A stretch of DNA of 64,000 nucleotides from Eudorina sp. 2006-703-Eu-15. Lineage: Eukaryota; Chlorophyta; Chlorophyceae; Chlamydomonadales; Volvocaceae. A program made the position numbers and the translations under genes. The notes below the pieces were generated by a model. That model saw only the letters and a program-made list of their open reading frames with translations. It had not been told where the DNA came from and did no database searches. The stretch is from positions 595,501-659,500 of the forward strand of contig BDSI01000031.1 of NCBI GenBank assembly GCA_003117195.1, read 5' to 3'. Positions 9,665 to 21,500 of this stretch are shown here, in pieces. Every line of letters starts with the position of its first letter. The first letter of the stretch is position 1.

Positions 9665-10240
9665 CTATGAAGATTAGAAGATACCAGCGTCAACTGCCTT
9701 CGTTCGTACATTCTGACGCCGGTCGTCGCGCACATTGTAATTTGATAGCCAAGCCATACTGCCCAGCGATCTGCATCAGTGGCTTCACATTTATGGCCCG
9801 GTAACACCGTGCAACAGCATTAACATGTGTCCCTCGTCCCCGTTTGGCTCCGCTGCATCACTTTAGGCAGCGGTGTTTTAAGTTAGCAAATACAATCCAT
9901 TCCTGGTAAGAACCTTGCATTTTTCGTTGTTAAAACTAATACAGCACGGTTCACATGACAGGGAATTACAGTGTGGCACACGGCCTTCGTATCCGTTTGT
10001 ATCGACTATCATTGACAATTTGCAGATGTGAGCGCAGGCGCCTTTAAGAAATTCACAGAAACAATTCGTGCAAGTGAGCCCACAAAATATGCACAAAATC
10101 TGACGGTTTCGGAGCGCGTCGACATGGAAGTTCACCACCGTCGTTCTGGATGGCCTTACCAAAAAGCAAAGGTTTCATCCTTTGATATTTCTTAACGCTT
10201 CTCGTCCTCTAACATGTTACAGGGCATTCGCGCCATCTTC
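9665..10240. repeat. 0.57-kb dispersed repeat, copy B (uninterrupted)
   Basis: Same orientation as copy A at 135-430/3467-3717. Around 9963-9966 it reads ACATGACAGGGAATTACAG, the empty target site of the Harbinger element with a single TTA. The FMO gene lies entirely between copies A and B. Confidence 0.82.
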
Positions 10241-12504
10241 ACTGCGCACTGATCGTCAGGGCCCTTCAGGGCTCGTCCCGCTGCGCAACTTGACTTGCAT
10301 CAACCATGGCATCATAAACCGACGGGTTACTATGCGAGGTCCGACGTGGTTCGCGTTCATGGCACAGTTCTGGCGCTTTAATTGAGACCGCAGAAACTGC
10401 ACCGCTCCCACAACCCCCGAGCGGCAGGGTCGAGCTGTGCAAGCAACCACCATGCCTCTGCAAATACAGTCATAGATGCATGGGGGACGCCAAGGGGCGC
10501 CTTCAAAGGCGCGTTGTTGTGGAACTGGAGGCCGCTGCAACCCGGTTATTACGTTTGCACGGTTTGCAGGATGCAAGCTTGGACGGAACGGTTTGAGGAA
10601 TTGGGGAAAGAAGACAACATGCACGAGTGTACCGTAGTCTGTACAATGGCATGGATGAACATGACTCGTAGTAAACTCGTGTTCCACGTTGGTTGCCGAC
10701 TGTCCGGCTTCAATGAGTTCACTCCACGCCACACAAAACATCTCATCCCCCGTAAGAAAAACACGAAGGTTATGAAATCCGTCCAATCTGGTCGATTCTC
10801 TTGGGATTATTTATGAAAGAGGCTCCCACAGCCGCCAGATCAGAGGTTGGTCACGAAAACCGCAATCCGCAGCACGTGCTTCCGCCGGCGTTGGTCACAG
10901 CAGGCGGGTCATCCGCGCTCCCGGGGCCGAGACCCATAACAGGAAATCGGCCAGAACCGTGACAAGGCTTAGTAAAAAATGAGCCTTGCTAGGTGCTCTC
11001 CCGTCAGCGCACGAACCAGATGGTCGTTGCTGCCTTCTGCCTGCATGCATCCTGACCAATCGAAGTGCTGAGTACCTGACGAATGAGCCTTAACGTCACG
11101 GCTAATGGTGGGCATCACACATGCAGAAGAAAGAAAGCATGTTCCTGGCCATTGCTGGCTCAGACAGGAGCCGGGTACACATACCTCTGGATGGCATTCG
11201 CTTTACCGCCCGGCAGACTGGAAGACCTGCGAACCTTCCGCACAAAGCCCGACGTCTTCCGTGAAGACGAAGCCATCGCGTGTACGCTGGCAAGGGCCCC
11301 ACACGCGTGATAACGAACTGAAGATCAAAGCTCCCCTTGCAGCCGCAGGCTCGCGATTTAGTGTACCCTCTCACGACAAGGCAAAGCATGACCCGTGAGG
11401 CGACAAACGACGACAACAGAACATCAAGAACAAGAACAGGGGTCCGACGGTACCCTGAAAGTGCCACACCTGCAACGCACACAGCCAGAGTCATCCACGT
11501 GCAGTCCTCCTGCCATCGCCAAGTCACTTCGGAACCGGTCATACATCTGGAAATGAGATCATGAAGGATACGGGCGGGTACGCCGGTGGGCTCCTGCGCA
11601 AACCCATCTCGTCCCGTCGGGTGTAGCCTCCATAGCGCACGCGTTGGTCATCTGGGCAGCATCTCGCCCGGTCGTCCCCATCACTCCACCGACGCGCGTC
11701 GTTGTCTTCCAGCCTCCTCGTCGGGAACGTCCCCGTCCCCGAGCATCCCCGTCACTCCACAGCAGACCCACTGACGAGCGCTGTCAAGTGCACACACACT
11801 GATTGCCGCTCGCGCTCCTGACCGCCTCTTGCAACCGGACTCACCGATCTCAAACATTTCCGCCCTGATAAGAGCCCGGCCAGTTAACGCCGAAGCCGTG
11901 ATTCGAGGGAATCGTTGACGCCGTACCGGACGCTGCGGCGGGCGCGGGCCCCTGCGGTGTTCCCGTCTTTGCTACGTATTTGTCGCCTGCGGGGGCCCAA
12001 GGGCATCACGGAGGCGGAGGCGCACGTTACCACTGGTGGTGCTTTGCCCCTGAGACAGCAGCACCACGACGTGTGCATCCGGGAACGACCGTCATGTGAC
12101 ACGATCCACGGCCTGGACGGATGCGCATGCAGTCAGAAGCTGACGCTGACGTGGCCAAACTGCGCAACTGCCAGTGGGGCCTCGGGGCTCAGGCTCACGG
12201 CACAGGCTGCCGTGGGCGCAGCCAGTAGGGCGCTCTCCAGACGAGTGGAACACCGGGTGAAAAACACCAGGGAGGCGTGCTGTCGCCGCTGCGGCAATCG
12301 ATGAGCCGCGGGGCGAAGAGGCCGCGACGAAGCAGGTTGGGTTGCGTTCAAAAAGCCTATTTTATGCGGCCGGTCAACAGCTAAGCGCTCTTGACCGAAC
12401 ATCTCCCAGGGCAACAGCAAGACAAGGACAGCTGCATTTAGACCCGTTGGATCCAGACCAACATGAGGGCTACCGCATGCACGTGTTGCTCCCCGCGAGA
12501 CAGT
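10241..12504. other. 2.3 kb without a supported gene
   Basis: Only unsupported frames are seen: a minus frame at 10256-10786 without an early ATG, a plus frame at 10382-10816 overlapping it, and a minus frame at 11102-11542. None shows a recognisable domain or splice chain. Part of the stretch would be the 3' flank of the minus-strand membrane-protein gene ending at 12505. Confidence 0.5.
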
Positions 12505-13932
12505 TCACCACTTACTGCGCTCCTCTTTCTTCGTGAAGGCCCCAGATGTGAAGGTAAGGAGCATGAACATGATCAGGTACGTGCCGCAGAGGATGTAGCT
12601 GAAGGCGTAGGTCGCCACGTATGTCTGGTAGGCTGAATCATTCCAAATGCGGTTCAGCTACGCGGTATGGGAAGAGGACGTTCAAAGCAGGTGTGTTTTA
12701 CGAACTTCACAAAACACTGGGAAGTTGACGCGACGGAGCCGCGGCCGCCCAGCTGTGCGCCGGACAGCCCTCTGCCCGATGCGGAGCGATTCTCCCGTGT
12801 CCCGTCCCACACCCGCCATCCTCCACTGCATGTGGGTCACGAGATCCGGTACTCCGAGGCGTTGAACATAATATTACAGCACTCCCTGATCCTGAAACCA
12901 CGACCCACCCGAAACTGTGCCGCCAAGTACTCATGCGTCTGCAAGACGAGTCCCGCGAGCAGCATGAAGAAGCCGGTGTGTGAGCAGGACCCCAACATCA
13001 CTCCGTAGCCAAGGGGGAGGCTGCTGAAGAGGCGCCTGCGTGCGGGACACCGCATAGGGCAAGCCCAACGAGGTACATGCGCCGCACCAGCCGGATAACG
13101 TATCTTTGGATTGGGTACGAGACCGGGCGTGTCAATGGAGGAAACAGGTGGATGTGTGCAAGGCCTCACCCAAGTAGGACGAAGAAACTGAAGACGACCC
13201 AAAACAAGACGACGAGGAAGCCCAGCATACACGACGCCAGAAGGCTGTTTTTGTATGCCTGCAATCATGGGATAGGAAAAGCGGGACGCAGGACTTGAAT
13301 GCCGTCACAAGTGGTGCAACCCATTCGGTAAGCTCCGGGCTTGAAATTCGGGAGTGGATGTGATTTTGCCCGCGCATTGTGAGCTGAGCAAGAAGACCGA
13401 CGTCATGCCTGTACGACTTTAACAGCGCGTGGGATTCTCCCACCAGGCTAGGGCAGTGTGCCCGCGCGCTGGTGAAGTCGCACAAGTGTTGCGGCCATCA
13501 TCATGCGCACATGCGATACTTGGCAGGCCTTGAACAGTCATCGTGGTTACTTGGGGGCCAATCTGCCACCAAGCAACGCCACACGACCTAGCTTTTGGGT
13601 TTTCCCCAAACACCCTAACCCTTGAACAATGTACAGGTCCAGAAATCTGGAGAACACTGATCTGTCGATGTCGCCCTGACCTGCCCTGACAGGCGTCAAC
13701 CGCCCGGGACACAAACCGCGACTTCAATGCGCCGCACCTCGCGATTTGCAAATTGACCAAGGAAGGTCACTCCCTGCATTATTGTTCATGAACCGACATG
13801 AAAGGCTTGGTAACAGACATACGAATTCTCGCAGCTCATGGCCCTTTTGGGTTCGTTCCAAGCCAACTGCCTTACCCATTTTATATTGTGAAACGTAACC
13901 ATGCTAATGCCAAGGTAAACTGACGAGATCAG
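12505..13932 (-). CDS. multi-pass membrane protein, paralogue 1 (family not recognised)
   Basis: Minus-strand exons supported by splice sites: 13876-13932 (LISSVYLGISMVTFHNIKW), 13170-13258 (a hydrophobic segment, MLGFLVVLFWVVFSFFVLLG), 12909-13035 (LFSSLPLGYGVMLGSC, then a second hydrophobic segment) and 12505-12657 (a third segment, ending KEERSKW, stop). Exon lengths 57, 89 and 127 equal those of the paralogue at 16249-17583, and phases agree across the last three. The exon matching the paralogue's 84-bp exon was not found. At least three membrane spans are visible. Upstream frames to about 14430 (QHLRIRNAKNERVHTW, NEFLTEFVTTTFDTVRHQFP) may be further 5' exons. I do not recognise the family and infer no function beyond membrane location. 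Confidence 0.68.
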
Positions 13933-15297
13933 CTGTGAAACAAGAAGGGTTCATAGTTGATATGTTGCAAGTGACTCCGAGAATGCAAGTAAATTTTCAC
14001 CCGCACCAGGTTGAGAGTCCACATCCCCCAGACCAAGCATCGGCCTCCAGGTGTGCACACGCTCATTTTTGGCGTTACGAATCCTCAAATGCTGTTCCCC
14101 CGAAACTGTTCCACAGACGCTTAGTAAAGGGAGGATGCCAGCAGACTTGGAAATTGGAAATGCTGTTTCGCGCAGTACCATGTGCGGAGCGGAACATATT
14201 CGGCTGGGAATTGATGTCGTACTGTGTCAAAGGTGGTTGTAACGAATTCAGTTAGAAATTCGTTCATACTATAGCCTTGGCAATGTGTGTATGCACCTCG
14301 AACTACGCAGCTTGTAACGTCACCAACCCGGTTTCCCTCACCGGTCACGGACTCGGGTCGTCCATCCCGAGTGCACTCCTCGATGTCAGCCGTCACTAGA
14401 TAACATTCTTGCACCCTCCCCAGCTCCAATCTAGCGACTTGTTAGCAGAGCCGCGCACGTATACTGGTACACACACTGGTGATATGGGGCGTTATGGGGC
14501 CTACTTGACTGTACTTGAAGAGACGTTGACTTCTCTAGCAATGACGAAGGAATAGCAGAGAAGTCTGGTTCTAGTGACGAGTGGAATGTTTGTTAGTTGT
14601 TTAGTTACGTACGGCAGTACGGCCAGCTGCGGCGCGGGTGGCGCCGTGGCAGCTTGTTCAGCGGCGGCCGAGACTGTGCTTGGTATCTGCCGTTGTTGCT
14701 AATTATCTAATGTTACTGCCCTTCTGCCAGGGCATACTCCCCGCCCTCCCGACCCGGGTGGCAGCCGGTGAACGGGTGCGGTTGTGGGATGTTGTGGGGT
14801 TGCAACGGCGGTTTGGACGAGTCAGCAACAACCGGCTACGGGTCCAGCGTCGAACAAAATGCTAACGTGTGTTGCCTTGCAGGTTGTGTTTTGGTGGGAC
14901 TGGTGTTCACCCTGCATGCATGTTTGGTACGAATGTAACTGAGGAGCTAGAAGCCTCGCTGGTGCCACATACGCATACCGCGCCGTCTTGTCTACAGGTG
15001 TCTACCAGCCGACGATCTATGCGTCAGTCGAATCAGGACAAACTCGTCACTTCATTGTGAAACCGTGACATGCGCCGTGTGACTGTGTCGCTGCATTCTG
15101 GTCTGCGGCCATCAGAGGGAATGGGCAATTTCTTCCACTACACCAAGAGCCAATGCCCTTGGGCCGTTTACTTGACAACCCCCTCAAGTCTTGGAAATCA
15201 CACCCGCTCTAGGCCTCTCCACAGCCTGCAGTTGCTACTTAACTTGCAACTTACATAAATCGGGCCAAATGGCCCCACCCGACCACCAGTGCACCTG

Positions 15298-15373
15298 TCG
15301 ATCCGTCTGTTCGCCCGTCTGTCCGTCCATTCGTCTGCCCGTCCGTCCGTCCCGCCGTCCGTCTGGTCGTTGT
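15298..15373. repeat. CCGT/CTGT-rich microsatellite
   Basis: Degenerate tetranucleotide run (GTCTGTTCGCCCGTCTGTCC and onward) of about 75 bp. No gene is recognised around it. Confidence 0.8.
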
Positions 15374-15555
15374 TCTGACTCGTAGTCCGGGCGTGCGGCT
15401 TCCATCGGGCTGCCTTTAGGAGGATTTACCTGCAGGTGTTAGGGTTCGCTGCTCCAAAGCAGGCGGTGCCGGATACTTCCTTATTTTCTCCCTGAGTAGG
15501 ACGGGTGAGGAGAATGGTACTACCCACGACGCAGCTGCACAGGCCAAAGACGAAG

Positions 15556-15898
15556 GTACGCAGGCACTAGTGCACGTACACCATGGGGTGCAGCCAGCTC
15601 CACTGCCACAGCGGCCGCCACGCTCGCAGCCAACCCATCGTGGTTACGGCCCAACCGCAAGACCTGCGCCGAAGTTCATCACGTGGCTGCTGCAGCTGCT
15701 TTGCCTCAGCTCTATTGGGAAGAGAGATGCCGTCGACTGGCTCAGACAGCTCCGCCGCGGTACGAGCCCGGCGTTGGGGCAGGCCAGTTTGTGCCGAACC
15801 CGTGGTTGCTGGGGATGGCTGATGCACCGCCCGACGCCACACCTGACGCTGCGGAGGACGCTGCCGGCGGTGTCGTCATTTCCGTCTTGGTTACGTAA
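15556..15898 (+). CDS. possible terminal exon of an unrecognised gene
   Basis: A plus-strand frame begins after a CAG acceptor (GTACGCAG) and runs to TAA at 15896-15898. The translation includes ALPQLYWEERCRRLAQTAPP and QFVPNPWLLGMADAPPDATP, which reads more like protein than chance. A second plus frame overlaps it (15570-16331) and cannot be excluded. No upstream exons were linked and no domain is recognised. Confidence 0.3.
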
Positions 15899-16248
15899 TC
15901 CTTGGCTGGGGGAAGGGGCAATGGCGGTCGGCAAGGTTGACCCGCCCAGCTTTAGTTGGGAGGACACCCCAGCACAACGCGGGCTCCGGGATGGGCTTTC
16001 TGTTGTTCCGCAAACAAGCGTGACCTGCATACGCGTAACAACAACTGCGCAACCCAGCCTTCTTGTCTCCCACCCGGTCAGCTCGCATCAGGCCGTGATT
16101 CCGCGCTCAGCCCATCCCCGCACTGAAGCTGGAGCTGTGACTCATGGTTCAGACGCACACAAGTGGGGGGTCTCTTCTCTAAACACACACTGTTTGGGTT
16201 GGGCGGGTCTCTTATCCTCGCCAGAGTTTACCGCGGCCGTCCCCACAT

Positions 16249-17583
16249 CTATGCGTAGTGTGCGGCTGGCGCACCTCGGTCCTCCTGTTGGGTGGCCCCC
16301 TTCGCCAGGGCCGTCATCACGATGCACATGAAGATGTACAGCCCGCACAGGATGTAAGCGAATACCATGGTCGCCTGGTAGGTCTGGTATGTAGCAATGT
16401 CCCAGATCCGGTACCTCTGGGGCGTCACAAGGCGCGTCGGGCCCACGGGGCGCGGAGCGGCTATGCGGTCAGTGCCACACAGAAGGCCAGCGACGCAGCA
16501 AGATGTGCTGCGGCTTCAACGTGCGCAAGACAGGGCGGTAAACGTGAAGGAACGGATCACAAGGGGGCATGTGGAGGGGACATGCGACAGCTGTTGGGCG
16601 CGCGAACATGTCAAAGGATGGTCACACGGGGCTGCTTAGAAACATGAGTAGGTGGGCGAGTAGACACACCGAATGCATGGAGAGATCGACATGAGTGGGT
16701 AGGACTTCCCCATGCAATAGCGACTACGCAACAGCGACTATGCAATCGCGACTCATATTGGGGGTTGGTGATGGGCCGGGAGCCACACAATAGCGCGCCT
16801 CCCACCGTAATGTCGTACATGTCCGTCGCCTGCACTCGCTGGGCGCACGAGCACGCGCCAAAGGAAGGCAGCGTCCCCACCTTGCTTGGCGAGATCGTAC
16901 CTTCGCCCCTTTAGCCAGGAAGTTGTGCCCCTGGAGTACTATCCCCGCAAGCAGAGTCACGAAGGCGGTACAGCCGCAAGCGCCCAGCATTGCTCCATAG
17001 CCCAATGGCAAATCCGAGAAGAACCGCCTGTTTATCAGGTCGACGGCGCCCTCACGTCGGAAAAGCACACCCTGGTTGACGAGCTAGGCTGCGATACCGG
17101 CAAGGACCGGCATCACGACCTTCACCTGCCATACATGTAGGGTGCGACAGGTTCGGGTGTCTGACTTACCCCAGCAGTACAACAAAGCTGTAAATGACCC
17201 AGAAGATAACCACGAGGAAACTTATCATGCACGCAGCAAGCATAGTGTTGGTAATGTCCTGCGGAAGTGTTAGAACCGTTTGTAAGTTCTGGAGGGGTTC
17301 TGGTGTCCCGTTAACAAGGGACACGAGCAGAGCACGCAAGTGAACACGACGTTCACAACGTTTACGCTCACCTTAATATATGGCACATCTGGCAAGTCTT
17401 CAACTGCGTAATCAAGTGAAGGGTCTGCTAGTAGTCGCCGATAATATTTAACGCCCTGAAGCCAGGAACCAGGTAGGTCAACCTGATAGGTCGATGAACG
17501 AGATCAATCGGAAGCCACGAGCTCACCGATTGGATGCTGTGGAACGTATACATACTAATGCCGAGATAAACTGATGACACGAG
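16249..17583 (-). CDS. multi-pass membrane protein, paralogue 2 (5' end not found)
   Basis: Five minus-strand exons join in phase: 17527-17583 (LVSSVYLGISMYTFHSIQS), 17372-17455 (YYRRLLADPSLDYAVEDLPD), 17170-17258 (MLAACMISFLVVIFWVIYSF), 16901-17027 (RFFSDLPLGYGAMLGACG and a hydrophobic span) and 16249-16416 (RYRIWDIATYQTYQATMVFA, a third span, then ATQQEDRGAPAAHYA, stop). They give 174 residues. Exon sizes 57, 89 and 127 match paralogue 1 exactly. The initiating exon is not visible upstream (17600-18500), so the gene is either longer than I can trace or 5'-truncated. Family unknown. Confidence 0.7.
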
Positions 17584-18530
17584 CTGCAGTTGCAGGTGCA
17601 AGGTCAGGCCGTTTCACTCTACCGGAGCCTACTTAATCTCGTCGCTTACAAGGTTGACGGCCCACCAACTCCACACACAGCCTCGAGCACCAGGAGCGCA
17701 GCGACGCATTTTTGGTCGCTTGGATGTTAGGCCTAGTAAGAAACTTTCCAAAGTACAGCACTTGTGGACTGAATAAAAAGTATACCAGTGATTATTTCCG
17801 GTACAAGTTTTAGTCATACTTTTCAAATATTTGTTGAATTTTCGCGGTTGGAAACTTGTACGGTATCAACGGGCAACGAGCCCATGTACACAGCGTTCAG
17901 CCAGGATTGCAATTGAAATCCATCGAGGATGTAGCGAGGCATCGATTGTGACCACAGAGGGCATATAAACCCGTCCGCACTCTCACGAAGTCATCAGAGG
18001 TCTACAGAAAATCGGCATTCCCTGAATTGACCTACGTATCCGAGTACTTGGAACTGCAATTCTCTTCAGAAATGGCATCCTTTGGACACCTCTGTGTGCC
18101 CGTGGTTCCGGGGCCAGGTCAAGCTGCTCTGCCGTACCTCACGGTACGACTCGCCCACAGGTTTCCACAACGCCATGATGAATAGGTGCCCTCAGCGCTT
18201 CATGTCTTGGATTTTCATGTTGCTGTTTTTACGCGCCAAGGTCCAACAGCACCCGTCGACCTATCGAGTTCTCACGACCCGACGTCCAACCGAAAATTCC
18301 ACAACGCCTTATAAACGACAGCTCGCCCCCAGTAGTCCCAGACAGCGATCCACTTTTTCTCCCATTGGGATGACAATGTGCTTTCCAGCCCGCTCGCCAG
18401 GACCCCAGCTGCAAGGACGCCCAGCTGTCAGTCACCTGTTCAATCCTGCAGTATTCCAGCCAACGATTCGCATAGACGCAAGCGTGCAGCCCTTGCTCCG
18501 CAAGCTATCCATCTTCCCGCAACGGCCCCC
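17584..18530. other. intergenic stretch, nothing recognised
   Basis: This is the 3' flank of the coiled-coil gene and the 5' flank of membrane-protein paralogue 2. A long plus-strand frame beginning at 18082 continues into the coiled-coil gene's last exon and is a shadow of it. Confidence 0.6.
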
Positions 18531-21500
18531 TCACTGTGGTCTCCCGGCGCTTACGGGCCGTGAGCCCACCAGCGGCTTCAGTCTGTCGTTGAGCAACTGC
18601 AAGTCCGCAGATGCCTGGCCCAGCAGCTGCATCAACGGATGCGACTGGGGCTGCGATTGCGGCGCAGTCGCAGTCACCGGCGCCGCCGCGCTGCCTTCAG
18701 CCGCCGGCGCCGCAGCTCGCCCATTCGTACCTTTACCGACGCCACCGGACCCTGGACTTCCGAAGCGCACCCCGATGGCTGTATCCAAACGGCCCCCGAC
18801 CAGGCCCCTACCCTCCGCATCAAGGCATGCCCCCGCCCAGCCTCGGTCGAAGCCAAAGCTGCTGCTCGCTGTCGCGCTGGGCCCATGGGCCTGCCACGCT
18901 TGCCCATGTCCCGACGACAACGCTGGCGTGGCCGCGACTGGAGCCCCCCCTGACTGCGGCCCGGCCGCCCTGACGCCCCCACTGGTTGTGGGCCCGGTGT
19001 GCATCTCGGCCCTCAGCGCCCTCAGGCTTGGCGCCGCCGACCGCTGCTCCGCACCCAGCGACACCGCAGACCCCGTCACGCTCGGTGTCTTGCCCGTCGT
19101 AGAACCCGCTGCTGTGGTTGGACGCCAGGTATTTGCCCCACCACCAACCTCAAGCCGCACCGTTACCTCCCCCTGGCCGTCCGCGGCACCACCTGCGCCG
19201 CCGGCGCCGCTTTTCGGGAAGAACGCCTGGCTCCGAAACTCCGGGGCCCCGACAGGTGCGCGCCCGGGGCTGCCGCTCGCTGAGGGCACAAGCCTGGGTG
19301 ACACAATGACCTCGCCCTGCAGGCTGCCCCGCAGGGCCAGCACCATAAGGCCCCCATCATCATGCCCGTGAACCTGCACCTCCCCGTGTACTTGCTCATG
19401 CCCGGGCGCCTCCGGGCCGTAGTTCACGGCCTCACGAAAGGCGGCTGGGGTGGCCGAGCTGCCCGACAGCCGACGCTGTAGGTGCTGATGGGAATGCTGC
19501 ATGCGCTGCATGCGCTTGTCACGCAACCGCTGGAGTGCGGTGGCCGCCGCGGCCGCGGCCGCGGCAACAGGGCTGCTGCGGCCGCCGGCCGCCAGGTCAG
19601 ACCCTTGGCGCGGCCCTGACAAGCCACCGCCAGCGGGGCTGCACGCCTTCGCCTGGCCAGCATGCTCTGACTGCAACGGCGGCACCGCCGTCGCCGCCGC
19701 CGTAGAGACCATCTCTGACTCAGCTCCGTCCTCCTGGCTGCCGCTGGATCCCAGCCATCCAGCGAGCGTCGGCCTGCCGTACGGACCCTTGGAGATGGAG
19801 GTCCCGACGGAGCCCGAGGCGGTCCAGCTGTTGCGACCCGGCCCCGTCGGCATGGGCAGTGGATTGATCCTGGTGCGGGGCGACGGCGACCCCGGGTTGG
19901 CGGACGGGTCGTACACGATCTGGCTGGCGCTGATCCGCGGGTCCGGCGGCCGCCATCGGGCGCCTCCGCCGCCGAGGTCAGCGGCCGCCGCGTCGTAGCC
20001 CTGGCCCTGGCCCGCCCCGCCATCCCCTGCGGCGCCGTCGCTGTACGATGTTGGCCGTTCCTTCACGTGGCTGTTGTGTCCGCGGTGACGCGGCCCCGCG
20101 GCGCTGCCGCACCCGGAGCTCCTGCCGCCAGCGCTGCTCCCGACGGTGTTGGATGCTGTCCCGTCGTTGCTGCCGCTTGCACTCCCCTCGCCGCTGGAGG
20201 AGGCTACCCCGCTGCCGCCAGCACCGCCGCCGCCGCTGCTGCCGCGCGTCTTTCGGCGGTCCTCGGCCCCGTCGGCGTCATCGTCATAGGGCCGCCGCTT
20301 GGCGCCGGCAAGGCCGCCAGTATGGCTGCTTGAGGTGCTGGACTCGGGCGCGATCAGGGTCCTAGGCGGCACGCTTCCACTAGCGGGGTAAGTGCCCGGC
20401 CCCATGCCCCCAACCCCTCGAGCCCGCTGGCCATGGCCATCCTGGTTCGGAAAGCTGGTAATCTCATCGTACCTTGGGTACGGCTGGTGGTGGTGCGGCT
20501 GTCGCTGAGAGTCCCGTGACAGCGGCCGTTGGGGTTGTTGGTGCGGCGGCGATGCCGCCGCCGCAGGAGCAGTGGTCGACGCCCGCGGCGCCCGCCGCGA
20601 GGGACTTTGAGCGGAGAGGTTGGCGAGCAGGGTGGATATGGGGGAGAGCGCTTCGGGCGAGGAGGGCAGCTCGGGGTGGGCGGCGTCATGTATGCCCGGT
20701 GAAGCTATGCTAGTCGGCCGCCGCGGCGATGCAGATGGACTGTGTGCGGGTGAGTTGCGCGAGCGCGGCGCGCCGCGGCTGAGTGGTCTGCAGTCCAACG
20801 GCTGCCCGCGCGGCGCCATACTGTAGGAGGGTGCGACGGCTCCGTCCATGGCGCCTTCACAACTGGCCGCAGTGACGGGGAAGCTGCGTTGGGGATCATC
20901 GGCATGCCGATACAGTGCGTTACCGTAGGAAGGCGTCGCCAGGTGTGCATGCTCTCGTGTTCGTGCGCTGTGCAGCATGACAGGTATGAAAGTCCATGCA
21001 GCAGGGCACCCAGGTGTGGTGCAGCAGGGCGCCTTTAGCGAGGAGCCCCGCCCGACCCAGTTGCGTGCATTGTGTGTAGGCGCGTGCCATTGGTAATCAT
21101 ATTTGAGCAACGTGTGGATGGGTACACACCATTAGCAGACCCACCTGACCGTGTGCTCAGCAAGGAACCCGCCCGACCCAAACCTGACCATGTACGTCAG
21201 ATGCATGGGTGGTGGACGGTGAAGCAACCCGTGCCCCTGGCACCCTATGACCTATAACAGTCACAATGGCACCCGGCTCCGTCGTACCTGCCCTGCCGGT
21301 CAGTGCCCATATTGCTCGCTGCCCTCGGCGTCGACGCGCCCGTAGTCGCGTAGCCGCGAGACGAGCCGCGCGGCGTGGTGCTGGCGGATCCACCCGCTGG
21401 ACTCCGACCGCGACCGACAACGCCTCCAATGGGCCATACCCGCCCGCGCCTGCCGTTGGCCGCCGGTCCTGTCGGGGCACCGCGACCGCGACCTCCACTT

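Larger units (their letters stand above)
13933..16248. other. gap between the two membrane-protein paralogues
   Basis: Apart from possible 5' exons of paralogue 1 (to about 14430), the microsatellite at 15298 and the candidate exon at 15556, nothing is supported. A short plus frame at 14638-14865 with a hydrophobic stretch (CLVSAVVANYLMLLPF) has no further support. Confidence 0.45.

Noticed and set aside
10256..10816. overlapping minus and plus frames of 176 and 144 codons
   Set aside because: The minus frame has no early ATG, the two exclude each other, and neither has a domain or splice partners.
15570..16331. 253-codon plus-strand frame
   Set aside because: Overlaps a more protein-like frame and continues into the antisense of a membrane-protein exon; no domain.
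18082..19371. 429-codon plus-strand frame
   Set aside because: It lies opposite the last exon of the coiled-coil gene, whose phase-consistent nine-exon model accounts for the sequence; GC-rich antisense frames stay open by composition.
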